From positions 1 through 64,000 of the forward strand of contig JANYDW010000042.1 of the NCBI GenBank assembly GCA_025363455.1: a stretch of DNA of 64,000 nt, written 5' to 3'. The notes below the pieces were generated by a model. The model saw only the letters and a list, made by a program, of their open reading frames with translations. It was not told the DNA's origin and made no database searches. Made by a program: the position numbers and the translations under genes. Every line of letters starts with the position of its first letter. Positions within the stretch are counted from its first letter, which is position 1. Below, piece after piece: positions 49,967 through 58,982 of the stretch. This stretch comes from Oleiharenicola sp. (GTDB taxonomy: Bacteria > Verrucomicrobiota > Verrucomicrobiia > Opitutales > Opitutaceae).

Positions 49967-51334
49967 TCACCGCCCTTTGCCAAACAGCATGATGTGGATC
50001 GTCTTTAGGACGATGGAGGCATCGAGCACGAAGGAAAAGTAACGGATGTAGTAGAGATCATATTCCAGCTTGCGGAGAGTGTCCTCGAGGTTCGCGCCAT
50101 AGGGATAGTTGACCTGCGCCCACCCGGTGATGCCGGGCTTCACGAGGTGGCGGAAGTGATAGCAGGGAATCTTTTTCTCGTAGTCCTCCACCAGTTTCAC
50201 CCACTCGGCCCGCGGGCCGATCAGGCTCATGTCGCCGATGAACACGTTCCAGAGCTGCGGGATCTCGTCGATCCGGGTGGCGCGGAGGAAACGGCCGATG
50301 GCGGTGATGCGGCGGTCGTTGACGTCGGTATAGTTGGCCCCGCCTTTCCCAACCGTCATTGTGCGCAGCTTGACGATTTCGAAGGGCACGCGATTTTTCC
50401 CGACCCGCGGTTGGCGGAAAAATACCGGGCCGCGGTCTCCGATCCAGATGCAGGCGGCGACCAGCGGCAAGAAGGGCAACGCGAGCATGAGGCCGAGGCT
50501 GGCCAGGACGATATCGCTGATCCGCTTGAGGCGCTCGAATACCGGTTCCCGCGCGATCTGGAACCCCTCTTGGAACAGCCAGGTCTGATTCAGGCGGTAG
50601 AGTGGGATCTTGCGCCAGTAAACCTCATGGAACAGCTCGAGGGTGTACGTGGGCACACCAGAGAAGTGCAATTCCATCAGTCGTTGGGCCACCATCGTGG
50701 GCAGCTCATGGCTGGATTCCCGGAGAATGATGGCATCGATGTTATTTTCATATTTCGTCAGGTATTGCCCGACGTCACCGATGGGCGGCATGGACACCAT
50801 GTGGGGCTGCGTGTCGGCAATGAACGTGTCATGGGTGGCGTAGAGCACGGACTGCGTCATGCCGGTGCGGCGGCACTCCTCCTTGAACGCAATGCAGCTT
50901 TCCTGGCTGCCAAGAAACATGAAATACCGCTGCTGTTTCCTGGCCAGCTGACGTTGGTAGATGAAACGCCGGTAGCTCAGGGTCAGCGGGATCATCAGCA
51001 GGCACGACACAGCGATAACACCGCGGCTGACCTGCAGGGCATAACCCGCGGGGATGAACACGTAGGTCAGCAACATGGTGAAGAGCAACACGACGAGCAG
51101 CGCAATGGTGTGCAGACTGGTGTAGGTCACCGACATCATGTCCGTACGCGAATTGTAACCGTCGATCAAATACACGGCGAGGAAGTGCATGACCATGGGC
51201 AGCAACAGCGGCGCGAGGAGGAAGCCTTCCCATTGCAGCACGCCCCAGGTCCAGCCGACAAAGTTGAACGCCACCAGCACGCATAAGGCGTCCAGCAGGA
51301 CGATGGCGAAGGTGGTGAGTCTACCCTTGGTCAT
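49967..51334 (-). CDS. Undecaprenyl-phosphate sugar phosphotransferase (initiating transferase)
   Basis: The enzyme loads the first sugar phosphate on the lipid carrier for exopolysaccharide units. The 455-residue product has N-terminal membrane segments and a CoA-binding-like middle. The C-terminal bacterial sugar transferase domain has SLIGPRAEWVKLVEDYEKKI, KLRTMTVGKGG and LVKPGITGWAQVNYPYG. The WcaJ/WbaP class fits. It is the last gene of the operon on this strand, with a palindromic gap (51335-51517) before it. Which sugar it uses is unknown. Confidence 0.93.
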   Translation of the reverse strand: MTKGRLTTFAIVLLDALCVLVAFNFVGWTWGVLQWEGFLLAPLLLPMVMHFLAVYLIDGYNSRTDMMSVTYTSLHTIALLVVLLFTMLLTYVFIPAGYALQVSRGVIAVSCLLMIPLTLSYRRFIYQRQLARKQQRYFMFLGSQESCIAFKEECRRTGMTQSVLYATHDTFIADTQPHMVSMPPIGDVGQYLTKYENNIDAIILRESSHELPTMVAQRLMELHFSGVPTYTLELFHEVYWRKIPLYRLNQTWLFQEGFQIAREPVFERLKRISDIVLASLGLMLALPFLPLVAACIWIGDRGPVFFRQPRVGKNRVPFEIVKLRTMTVGKGGANYTDVNDRRITAIGRFLRATRIDEIPQLWNVFIGDMSLIGPRAEWVKLVEDYEKKIPCYHFRHLVKPGITGWAQVNYPYGANLEDTLRKLEYDLYYIRYFSFVLDASIVLKTIHIMLFGKGR

Positions 51335-51403
51335 GGCGGCGGAGCATTACGGCGGAGGTCGGGGCAACGCAAATCAACTTATCGGGAGTGCGCAATTGAC
51401 TTG

Positions 51404-51476
51404 GGTGGAACGCGGCCTCCGGACGCGTTTCTCTGTATGTGCATTCTAAAAACCCGTCCGGAGGCCGGGTTCCACC
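51404..51476. repeat. Family F palindrome, copy 3
   Basis: GGTGGAACGCGGCCTCCGGA pairs with TCCGGAGGCCGGGTTCCACC. It lies in the 183-bp gap inside the exopolysaccharide locus. Confidence 0.88.
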
Positions 51477-51517
51477 GTTCAGAGGCTGCACCTAGGAGCG
51501 CGCAACTTCGCTTCTAC

Positions 51518-52711
51518 TCAGGCCCTACCCAGACGGCGGAGCAGTTCATCCCAGCGGGCCAGCGCGGCCTCGCCCGTGAAGTGGCGTTCGTAGGCGGCGC
51601 GGGCGTGGGCGCCGAGGCCGGATCGCAGCCCGGCATCGGATTGCCAGCGAGTGATCGTTGCGGCCAGCCCGGCGCCGTCACCCGGCGCGAGCGCGGCCCC
51701 ACACTGCTCCCGGGCGAGCAATTGCCCGATGTCCCCGGCGACCGGACCGACAAACAAAACCGGCCGGCCGGCGGCCAGAACGCCCGCGAGTTTGCTCGGG
51801 AAGACCAGCGCGGAATACTCGGGCCGCAGCGTGACCAGGTGGGCGTCGGCTGCCGCCAGCGAGGCCGGGAGGTTCTCGCGGGATTCCGGCGGGAGCAGTC
51901 GGACGTTGGGCAGGCCGAGGGCGTGGACGGCGGCGGTGACCTCGTTGAAGCGCGCTCCCTGACCGATGAAAAGAAAGACGATGTCCGGCTGGTCGCGCAA
52001 CAATGCGGCTGCTTGCAATACGGTCTCGAACTCATGGACGCGGCCGAGATTACCCGAGTAGGCCACGACGAATTTTCCAGCCAGGCCCCAACGCTGCCGG
52101 CAGGCTGCGATGGGGCCTGGCGTGGCGGGGGAGCGCAGCTCGCGCGGCGCCCAGTTGGGGATGACGTCAATTCTCTCTGGCGGCACTCCCGGGTGCGCCA
52201 CGGTCTGCGCCATATCATCACCCAAGGTCACGCAGGTTGCGGCGCTCCGCCAGACCGAGTCGCGCGAAACCTTCAACGGCGAGAGGAAGAAGCCGGCCAG
52301 CGGGCCGAAGTGAACGACGGCGATCTCCGGGTAGATGTCCTGGATCCATGGCACCACCCGCGCTCCGCGGGCCGCCGCCTCGCGTGCCACCGCGGCGGCG
52401 AGCAGCGGCGGATCGGTCATCGGCACGACAATGTCGCCGGGTCGTACGAGCGTCGCCAGCTTCCAGCGGACGGCGCGGAGAAACCGGCGATGGCTCAGGG
52501 CGCGAGAGATGAGGCCACCGTGGATCTCGGTGGTTCCGGTGCGATGGACCGTCACGCCGTTCTGTCGCGTGGAGGCCTCGCCGGTGGCGAGGACGTGGAC
52601 GGCCCAGCCACGGGCGGCGAGCCCCTCGGCCAGGTCGGTGAGCAGTTGGGCCGTGGCCAGTGTCGAGGGCCAGTAGACCCGGTTGACAAAGATGATCCGG
52701 GGGTCAGGCAT
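51518..52711 (-). CDS. Glycosyltransferase (GT4, WcaI-like)
   Basis: GT4 enzymes transfer sugars with retention from nucleotide sugars. The 397-residue product has the two Rossmann-like halves: an N-terminal FVNRVYWPSTLATAQLL start and VVPWIQDIYPEIAVVHFG, and a C-terminal KFVVAYSGNLGRVHEFETV with ALVFPSKLAGVLAAGRPVLF near the donor site. The start overlaps the next gene by 8 bp. Sugar unknown. Confidence 0.9.
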   Translation of the reverse strand: MPDPRIIFVNRVYWPSTLATAQLLTDLAEGLAARGWAVHVLATGEASTRQNGVTVHRTGTTEIHGGLISRALSHRRFLRAVRWKLATLVRPGDIVVPMTDPPLLAAAVAREAAARGARVVPWIQDIYPEIAVVHFGPLAGFFLSPLKVSRDSVWRSAATCVTLGDDMAQTVAHPGVPPERIDVIPNWAPRELRSPATPGPIAACRQRWGLAGKFVVAYSGNLGRVHEFETVLQAAALLRDQPDIVFLFIGQGARFNEVTAAVHALGLPNVRLLPPESRENLPASLAAADAHLVTLRPEYSALVFPSKLAGVLAAGRPVLFVGPVAGDIGQLLAREQCGAALAPGDGAGLAATITRWQSDAGLRSGLGAHARAAYERHFTGEAALARWDELLRRLGRA

Positions 52712-53540
52712 GGGTCGCGGCCCGCTGCCGTTTCAGTTCCTCAGCGGTGAACCCTTCGTAGCGGGCCAGCAGACGGCAGTAGCGCCAGGAGCCGGCGCCA
52801 TCGAGAAAACCGCCGCGCAGGAAATACTGATAGACGAAGCGCAGCAGGGGGCGCGCGGGCAGGGCGTGACTGAGCTGCTTGAGCGCGCGGCGTCGCCCCA
52901 GCCCGCGGCCACCCACGGCCTGCTTTAGCAGTTGGCTGAAGGGGGCCGAGTGCTGCAGGACTTCCGCCGCCTCCTCGCGCGCATAGCGCCGGTGCTTGGC
53001 TTCCCACTCGGCTTCGGACGCGAAGGTGATGTCGTGATCGTAGCCCGCCTGCAGGTAGCCCAGGCGCAGGCCGGGAGTCTCCCGTTGCCCGTGGCCGTGC
53101 TGCACAAAGGTGAAACCCTCGCGGCGGACAAACCGCGCCTGCCAGGCCGGATAATCCGTGCAGCGTGGGAGCCAACGACCCTGAAACAGCATGCGTGGGG
53201 CGGCAAAGCAGCCGTCGAGCGGCGGATTGGCCGCGGCGATCTTCCGGCATTCCTCCAGCAATTCCGGCGTCAGGTGCTCGTCCGCATCCACGTGAAAGAC
53301 CCAGGGGTGACGGAACCCCGCCGCGGCATGCGCGAAATTCCGCTGCGTGGCAAAATCGACAAATCGGTTCGTGAACACGCGGGCGCCGGCAGCCTGCGCG
53401 ATGGCCACGGTGGCGTCGGTCGAGCCGGAATCGATCACGACCACGTCGTCGCACGCTGCGACCGAGGCCAGACAGGCCGGCAGCCGCGCGGCCTCATTCA
53501 GCGTGAGGATGACGATCGAGAGCGGAAGGCGTTCAGCCAT
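52704..53540 (-). CDS. Glycosyltransferase (GT2, WaaE-like)
   Basis: GT2 inverting enzymes use a DxD metal site. The 278-residue product has LSIVILTLNEAARLPACLAS, VVVIDSGSTDATVAIAQ and FHVDADEHLTPELLEEC, with the DADE motif at the DxD site. The C-terminal half (RYAREEAAEVLQHS, GGFLDGAGSWRYC) resembles LPS core GT2 enzymes. I choose the ATG at 53540; an ATG at 53579 is in frame. It overlaps both neighbours. Confidence 0.9.
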   Translation of the reverse strand: MAERLPLSIVILTLNEAARLPACLASVAACDDVVVIDSGSTDATVAIAQAAGARVFTNRFVDFATQRNFAHAAAGFRHPWVFHVDADEHLTPELLEECRKIAAANPPLDGCFAAPRMLFQGRWLPRCTDYPAWQARFVRREGFTFVQHGHGQRETPGLRLGYLQAGYDHDITFASEAEWEAKHRRYAREEAAEVLQHSAPFSQLLKQAVGGRGLGRRRALKQLSHALPARPLLRFVYQYFLRGGFLDGAGSWRYCRLLARYEGFTAEELKRQRAATHA

Positions 53541-54966
53541 GGTGGCGGGCGGCGTCCAATTGGGCGTAGCGGATGGCACAAACGAGGACGGTGCAGAAGG
53601 TCAGCATGACGGCGGGGTTGGCAAAGGGGAATTCCAGCCACGCATAGAGCAGCAGCAGAGCGCAGCCGGCGAGCAGGTAGCGGGGCACGACGGACTGGAC
53701 GCGACGCCACGGCACGGCGCCGAGAGGCAATAGAACCAGGAGGGCCAGTAATCCGGTGCCGACAATGCCGACCTCGGCGAGGGACTGGAGCCAGTCGTTG
53801 TGCGCCTCGGCATAGAAGGGGATCCAAACCCAGCTCTCGGTGGCGCGCTGGGTGTTGAAAATCCGGAAAACGTGCGCGTAGCTCTCGAGGCCCCAGCCGA
53901 ACCAGGGTTTTTGCGCTGCCATCCGCCAGGTGTCGCGGTACAGGACGAGCCGGGAGGTCAGGGTGCCCTCGGCGGAAAGGCGGGAAACCTGCTCAGCGGT
54001 GAGCTGGGCGCGCTGGGCGATGACCCCGCGGCCCAGGTAGCCGATGACAGCCACGGCGAGGAGGGCGCAGAAGATGATGCCCGCCACCGGGAGCGCGGAT
54101 GATTCGTAATGTTGCCGGCGGTGGCGGACGACGCGGAGGAGAAAGTGCACGAGGGCGCCGGCCAGCAGCAGCCCGACCACGACCGTGCAGGACCGGGAGG
54201 AACTGAGTGGCACGGAAAGTGCGAGCAGCAGCGTGGCCACGGCGCCGAGCAGAACGGGTGAATGCCAGATGTCGCGGTGGCCGCCGCGTCGGTGGTAATG
54301 GAAAAGCAAGGCCACGCATACGGCCGTGTTCAGCAGGGTGAAGGCGCCCCAGTGGTTATGGTAGATGAAGGTGGCGAAGAAATGCTCGTTGGGCGAAGCA
54401 ACCAACCCAAACCACAGACCGGAAGTGCCGATCAGCTTCTGGAAGGTGCCGAGCACGGCGAGCACGACGGCATTGCCAGCGAGGAGGAACATGATTGCGC
54501 GCACCTGGCCGCGCCGGTGCAGCACGAGCAGGAGATTGAAGCTGGAAAGGACGAGCCCGTTAAACTGCCACAGCTCTTTCGCGGCGAGTTTGGGCAGGGC
54601 AGCGCTGGGCAGCCATGGGCGGGGATCGCCCAGCACGAGCGAAGGCTGGCCGGCGACCATGGCCTCCCGGAAGCCGGGATTGAAGCAGCTGGTGACGACC
54701 AGGGCGTCGAAGAGCCAGAGCGGCCAGAGGAGACGGAGCGCCGGGTGGATGGACCCATCGGCCCGCGGTTCACCTGAGACGCAGGCCCATAGGAAAAGCA
54801 CCATTCCCACCGTGCCCCACCAGGCGATGATCTGCCGCGCCCAGGGGGCTTGGCCGCCGAAGGCCCACGAAGTGAAAACGATCAGCGTGCCGCAGTGAAA
54901 AAGCACGGCCTTGTCCAACGGGAACACACGGTGAGGTCGCCGGCCGGCGGATTCAGCGGCGCTCAT
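53533..54966 (-). CDS. O-antigen ligase/polymerase-type membrane protein
   Basis: The 477-residue product has about 12 hydrophobic segments and a large periplasmic loop between later segments (FQKLIGTSGLWFGLVASPNE and TWRMAAQKPWFGWGLESYAH). The conserved WFGWGLESYAHVFR with a late HNDWLQSLAEVGIVGTGLLA is the O-antigen ligase (WaaL/Wzy_C) signature. Ligase and polymerase cannot be distinguished. It overlaps the neighbouring genes on both sides. Confidence 0.85.
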   Translation of the reverse strand: MSAAESAGRRPHRVFPLDKAVLFHCGTLIVFTSWAFGGQAPWARQIIAWWGTVGMVLFLWACVSGEPRADGSIHPALRLLWPLWLFDALVVTSCFNPGFREAMVAGQPSLVLGDPRPWLPSAALPKLAAKELWQFNGLVLSSFNLLLVLHRRGQVRAIMFLLAGNAVVLAVLGTFQKLIGTSGLWFGLVASPNEHFFATFIYHNHWGAFTLLNTAVCVALLFHYHRRGGHRDIWHSPVLLGAVATLLLALSVPLSSSRSCTVVVGLLLAGALVHFLLRVVRHRRQHYESSALPVAGIIFCALLAVAVIGYLGRGVIAQRAQLTAEQVSRLSAEGTLTSRLVLYRDTWRMAAQKPWFGWGLESYAHVFRIFNTQRATESWVWIPFYAEAHNDWLQSLAEVGIVGTGLLALLVLLPLGAVPWRRVQSVVPRYLLAGCALLLLYAWLEFPFANPAVMLTFCTVLVCAIRYAQLDAARHHG

Positions 54967-56083
54967 GGGCGAGATGATGGGTAAACTCGTGCAGCAAAGA
55001 GGCGGCGCGGGTCCAGGAAAAGTCCCGTGTCATCCACGCGGCACCGCGACCGCCCATGGCCCTGAGTTCATCGGGCTGGGTCGCCACGGCAGTGGCGAGG
55101 GTTTCGCCGAATCTCTCCCATGGGACACACCACCCGCAGGCTTGTGCGGCGAGGCCGGTCCACGGTGTGGCGTCGGTCACAAGTGCCGGCACCCCGGCGG
55201 CAAGCGCCTCGGCGATGACAAGTCCGAAATTCTCGGAATGCGACGGCAGGACAAACAGCGAGGCGATGGCGTAGGGCGGCGGATGCCCGGCGCTGTCGAG
55301 CACGACAATGCGATTCGTCGCACCGCGAGCCGCCACTTCCGCCGCCAGCGTGGCCGCCGTGTATTCTTCGGTCAGGCCGGTGACAAGCAGGAGCCAGTCG
55401 CCGCGCGGAGCCGAGAGCCACAGGTCGATCAATTCACGGACACGCTTCTTGCGATGCAGCCGGGAATAAAACAGGGCCACCGGGCGAGCGCGTGCCGCAG
55501 GACAGAGCTGCTCCCACGCTGTGCGGGCGGCGGCGAGCCCGGCGGCTTCAGGCATCGCGACACCGTTGGGGGAGACGCAGATCGGCTGCTTGAAGCCGAG
55601 CGCGCGGATGTCGGCGGCCTCCTCGGGGCTCGTGGCGTGCCAGCCGGCGGCCTGGGCGAAGGCACCCGGGTGCACCAGCAGTTCGGCCAGTCTTTTCCGC
55701 CAGCGCCGATGACGGTACGCCCAGCCGCTCATCATGCCGCGCGGCGAGATGACCAGTGGCACGTCCTGGTGGCGGGCGGCCTCGGCGGCATAGCGCAACG
55801 TCAGCAGCCAGAGCGAATGGTGGTGCACGCAGTCAAAAGGATTGGCCTGTAGGTAATCCCTGAGCGCAGGGGACCGGCAGAGCCAGCGGGGGGCGACCCG
55901 CGGAAAAACGCGGATGGCTGCCTGATCGCTGGCGGCGGGCCCGAACGAGCCGACGATCTCCTCCGTGGCGAGCAAGGCGACGTCATCGCCGGTCGCAGTC
56001 ACGTGGTTCGCGAGGGCACGGACAGATTTGGAAGGACCGCCATGCCGCTCCTCGAGGCTCGGCACGATGTGACAGACGCGCAT
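54953..56083 (-). CDS. Glycosyltransferase (GT4)
   Basis: The 376-residue product starts MRVCHIVPSLEERHGGPSKS, a common GT4 opening, and includes FDCVHHHSLWLLTLRYAAEA and VISPRGMMSGWAYRH. The C-terminal donor-site region is SENFGLVIAEALAAGVPALV, with the conserved E residues. Sugar unknown. It overlaps the ligase gene by 14 bp and lies 9 nt downstream of the acetyltransferase gene in the direction of transcription. Confidence 0.92.
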   Translation of the reverse strand: MRVCHIVPSLEERHGGPSKSVRALANHVTATGDDVALLATEEIVGSFGPAASDQAAIRVFPRVAPRWLCRSPALRDYLQANPFDCVHHHSLWLLTLRYAAEAARHQDVPLVISPRGMMSGWAYRHRRWRKRLAELLVHPGAFAQAAGWHATSPEEAADIRALGFKQPICVSPNGVAMPEAAGLAAARTAWEQLCPAARARPVALFYSRLHRKKRVRELIDLWLSAPRGDWLLLVTGLTEEYTAATLAAEVAARGATNRIVVLDSAGHPPPYAIASLFVLPSHSENFGLVIAEALAAGVPALVTDATPWTGLAAQACGWCVPWERFGETLATAVATQPDELRAMGGRGAAWMTRDFSWTRAASLLHEFTHHLAHERR

Positions 56084-56092
56084 GCAGGAAAA

Positions 56093-56650
56093 TCAGACGG
56101 GCACGGATCGCTCGCGGATGGGCCGGCAGGGCGAGCCGACGCAGACCTGACGGGGCGGCAGGTCATTCACCACGACGGAGCGAGCGCCGACGACACAGAG
56201 TTCGCCGACTGTGACGCCCGGGCCGACGAACACGTCGGCACCGAGCCAGGCATTGGCGCCGATGACGATCGGCTGCGTCACCAGTGGCATGCTCCAGCGG
56301 GTGAAGTCGTGGGTGCCCGCGCAAAGGTGGCAGAACTGGCTGAGGTTGGCGCCGGATTCGAGGCGAATGGGCGCGAGGTTGTAGAGGTTGACGTACGGTC
56401 CGACCATGCTGCGGGGCGCCAGCGAGAGTTGCCAGGGAAACACGACCCGCGCGGTGGGAAAGATCACCACGGGTCCGGTGATGTCGGCACCGAACAATTT
56501 CAGCAATCCGGCGCGGAAACCGTGCAGCGGGCGCGGGCTCCAGCGAAAGAGCGTGGATTGCACAATGAGCCAGAGCCAGCGGCGCAGCACCACCGTCTTG
56601 GGGTAGGGGGTCGCGCAGTTTTCTCCGAGATAGGGGCCGGGGTCGCTCAC
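56093..56650 (-). CDS. Left-handed beta-helix acyltransferase (WcaF-like)
   Basis: The 185-residue product is a hexapeptide-repeat O-acetyltransferase: VIFPTARVVFPWQLSLAPRS, then GANLSQFCHLCAGTHDFTRW (His at the active site), and VIGANAWLGADVFVGPGVTV repeats. It resembles the colanic-acid acetyltransferase group, which decorates the exopolysaccharide. Its start overlaps the next GT gene by 4 bp. Confidence 0.9.
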   Translation of the reverse strand: MSDPGPYLGENCATPYPKTVVLRRWLWLIVQSTLFRWSPRPLHGFRAGLLKLFGADITGPVVIFPTARVVFPWQLSLAPRSMVGPYVNLYNLAPIRLESGANLSQFCHLCAGTHDFTRWSMPLVTQPIVIGANAWLGADVFVGPGVTVGELCVVGARSVVVNDLPPRQVCVGSPCRPIRERSVPV

Positions 56651-57813
56651 GGCGGGGAGGATGCGGGCTTTGTGGGTGCGGTCAACCGCCCGAAGTCGGT
56701 GAGCAGGGCCGTGGCATAGATCGGGTAGTCGTAGGTTCGCGCGGTCTGGCGGGCCCGTTGGCCGAGGTCGCGGCGCAGGTCCGGGTCGCGCAGCAGTCGA
56801 ACCAGCGTGGCGGCTAGTTGCGCGGCGGCGTCGGGCGCGGCGTGGTCGAAGACGAGGCCATTCTGTCCGTCGTGCACAAAGTCGGTGAAACAGTCGAGGC
56901 GGGAGACGACGGGCACGGCGCCTGCCGCCATGGCCTCGGCCACGGCGACACCGAAGGTCTCGCCCTGCTCAGCGAGGCTGGGGTAGCAGAAAATGCCGAT
57001 GCGTTGATAGACGGTGGCGAGGGCCGCGGCGTCGAATTGGGGATCGAGCAAGGTGAAGCGGTCGTCCGGGACCGCCGCGGAAATATTGCGCCGCAAGTCC
57101 GCAAGAAACGTGGGACCCGAGCCGCCGCGGGCGGGGTCGGAAGGTCCGCACAGCAGCAGGCGCCAAGGAGGCACGCCAGCGGTCTGCGCGACCAGCGCGA
57201 CAGCCTCGGCGAGCAGTCGCAGGCCCTTTTCCTCGTGCAGGCGACCGACAAATCCGATGGTCACCTCAGCCGGCGGCGTGGAGGTGGCGATCGATTGCAT
57301 CAGCTGCCAGTCGATGGGGTAGCCATGGACTTGGGTGACGGGCGCCAGGCCGGGGTTTTCCTGTAGAACCCGGTCGCGCACATAACTACTAGCGGCGAGT
57401 ACGCGGGCGATACGGCGGTAGTGGCGATACTGGCCCTTGGGCATGCGGCCGGTCATGAGCACGACCCGGCCGGCGCGGGGCTTGAGCCAGCCGAGCCAGA
57501 CAGGCAACGCCACGGTGTTCACCACGACAATGTCGGCGGCGGGCAGGGCGAAGAACACACGCCAGCTCCAAAAGAAATCGGCGAGGAGATTGCGCACGAG
57601 GCTCCGGTGGTGATCGGTGCCGGGCAGGCGCAGGTGGCGGATACCCTCGGAGGATTCCTCATTGGGCCAGCCGGGCCACCGCCGGGAAATGAAGGTCACG
57701 ACATGTCCCTGCGCGGCGAAGATCCGGGCGAGCTGGTACCACGATTTTTCTGTGGCGCCACCGCTGACGGGCGGGACAGGGAGAAAAAATCCGCTGACGA
57801 GGGTAAGGCGCAT
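56647..57813 (-). CDS. Glycosyltransferase (GT4)
   Basis: The 388-residue product has MRLTLVSGFFLPVPPVSGGA at the start and PVTQVHGYPIDWQLMQSIAT. The donor site is EVTIGFVGRLHEEKGLRLLA and GETFGVAVAEAMAAGAVPVV. The ATG at 57813 follows the upstream gene's stop by one base; an open extension to 57882 is not needed. Sugar unknown. Confidence 0.9.
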   Translation of the reverse strand: MRLTLVSGFFLPVPPVSGGATEKSWYQLARIFAAQGHVVTFISRRWPGWPNEESSEGIRHLRLPGTDHHRSLVRNLLADFFWSWRVFFALPAADIVVVNTVALPVWLGWLKPRAGRVVLMTGRMPKGQYRHYRRIARVLAASSYVRDRVLQENPGLAPVTQVHGYPIDWQLMQSIATSTPPAEVTIGFVGRLHEEKGLRLLAEAVALVAQTAGVPPWRLLLCGPSDPARGGSGPTFLADLRRNISAAVPDDRFTLLDPQFDAAALATVYQRIGIFCYPSLAEQGETFGVAVAEAMAAGAVPVVSRLDCFTDFVHDGQNGLVFDHAAPDAAAQLAATLVRLLRDPDLRRDLGQRARQTARTYDYPIYATALLTDFGRLTAPTKPASSPP

Positions 57814-57814
57814 T

Positions 57815-58978
57815 TCAGGCAGGCGGCAGGCTGGCCAACGCCTGGAGCAGGCCCGCGCTAGTCTGCTGGTAGGTATAGCCACCTATGGTGGCGAGGGCGT
57901 TCCGACCGAGGCGCGTCATTTCTTCCACGGGGGCGCGCAGCGCCGCGCCCAAGGCCGTGGTGAGCTCCGTCGGGTCTTCCGCGGGGAAAACCCAGCCGGT
58001 TTCGCCGGGCTGCACGAGGTCGCGTTGGCAGCCGACCCGGTCCGAGACGAGGCACGGCACGCCGAGGTGCATGGCCTCGTTGACCGCCAGACCCCAGGTC
58101 TCGTAGGCGCCGCGGGAGGGCAGAACAAAGATATCGGCCAACCGGTAGCGCGCGGGCATTTCGCTCTGGTTGGCAAAGGGCAGGAAGCGAACGCAGGCGG
58201 CGGGCGAGGCGGCGGCCAGCGCGGTGAGCCGGGCCTTCTCCTGGCCGTCGCCGACAAAGACGAGCGCATCGGCCGGCGTCGCCACCTGCAGGAAAGCCTG
58301 CAGCAGGGCGACAGGTTGCTTGGCCGCGCTGAATTTGCCGGCGAAGAGCACCACGCGCCGGCCCGCGAGGCCGAGTTCGCCGCGCAGGGCCGTGGCGGCG
58401 GCAGCCGGGGCGGGATCCGTGGGATTGAAGTGCGCGGCGTTCACCGAGTGCGGGGCGAAGAACAGCTTTTCCGCAGGCACGCCCAAGGCGCGGAAGTAGT
58501 CCCGATTCGCCGCGCCGACATAGGTGACGGCGGCGAAGCGCGCGTAGAGCCGGCCGAGCAGGAAGCGCTTCAACCACGACGGCCCGGCGCCGAGCAGGTG
58601 GGAGTCGCCCCGGAATATGAGCGGGGCGGGCGGACGGAGAATCAACCGGAGATGGCTGCGGTAGGCGTAGCCAAACAGGAGCACGGCGCCGGGTTGCCAC
58701 GCCCGTACCCGGGCGCCGAGCGCGGGGTTGTCGAGGCCGCCAAAATGATGCGTGCCGGGATCGCGGGCGGCGTTGGGCACGAACTCATGGTCGTAGCCCG
58801 CGAGCAGGTCGACATCCCACTGGAAGGTGGCGCCGAACTGCGGGTCGCGCTGCGCGGTGACGCCGAAATCCCATAGGTAGAACACCCGAAACTCCAGCGC
58901 GGTGTTCGCGCGCATCCACCGGAACCACGGGCTGTAATACTGCACCGGATGGGAGAGGACGATGGCGAGCCGGCGCAT
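57815..58978 (-). CDS. Glycosyltransferase (GT4)
   Basis: The 387-residue product begins MRRLAIVLSHPVQYYSPWFR and has AVLLFGYAYRSHLRLILRPP and FFAPHSVNAAHFNPTDP. The C-terminal nucleotide-sugar site has RRVVLFAGKFSAAKQPVALL and RGAYETWGLAVNEAMHLGVP. The ATG at 58978 is chosen because an upstream frame extension lies inside the neighbouring gene. The start is 4 bp downstream of that gene's stop codon. Confidence 0.9.
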   Translation of the reverse strand: MRRLAIVLSHPVQYYSPWFRWMRANTALEFRVFYLWDFGVTAQRDPQFGATFQWDVDLLAGYDHEFVPNAARDPGTHHFGGLDNPALGARVRAWQPGAVLLFGYAYRSHLRLILRPPAPLIFRGDSHLLGAGPSWLKRFLLGRLYARFAAVTYVGAANRDYFRALGVPAEKLFFAPHSVNAAHFNPTDPAPAAAATALRGELGLAGRRVVLFAGKFSAAKQPVALLQAFLQVATPADALVFVGDGQEKARLTALAAASPAACVRFLPFANQSEMPARYRLADIFVLPSRGAYETWGLAVNEAMHLGVPCLVSDRVGCQRDLVQPGETGWVFPAEDPTELTTALGAALRAPVEEMTRLGRNALATIGGYTYQQTSAGLLQALASLPPA

Positions 58979-58982
58979 GGTT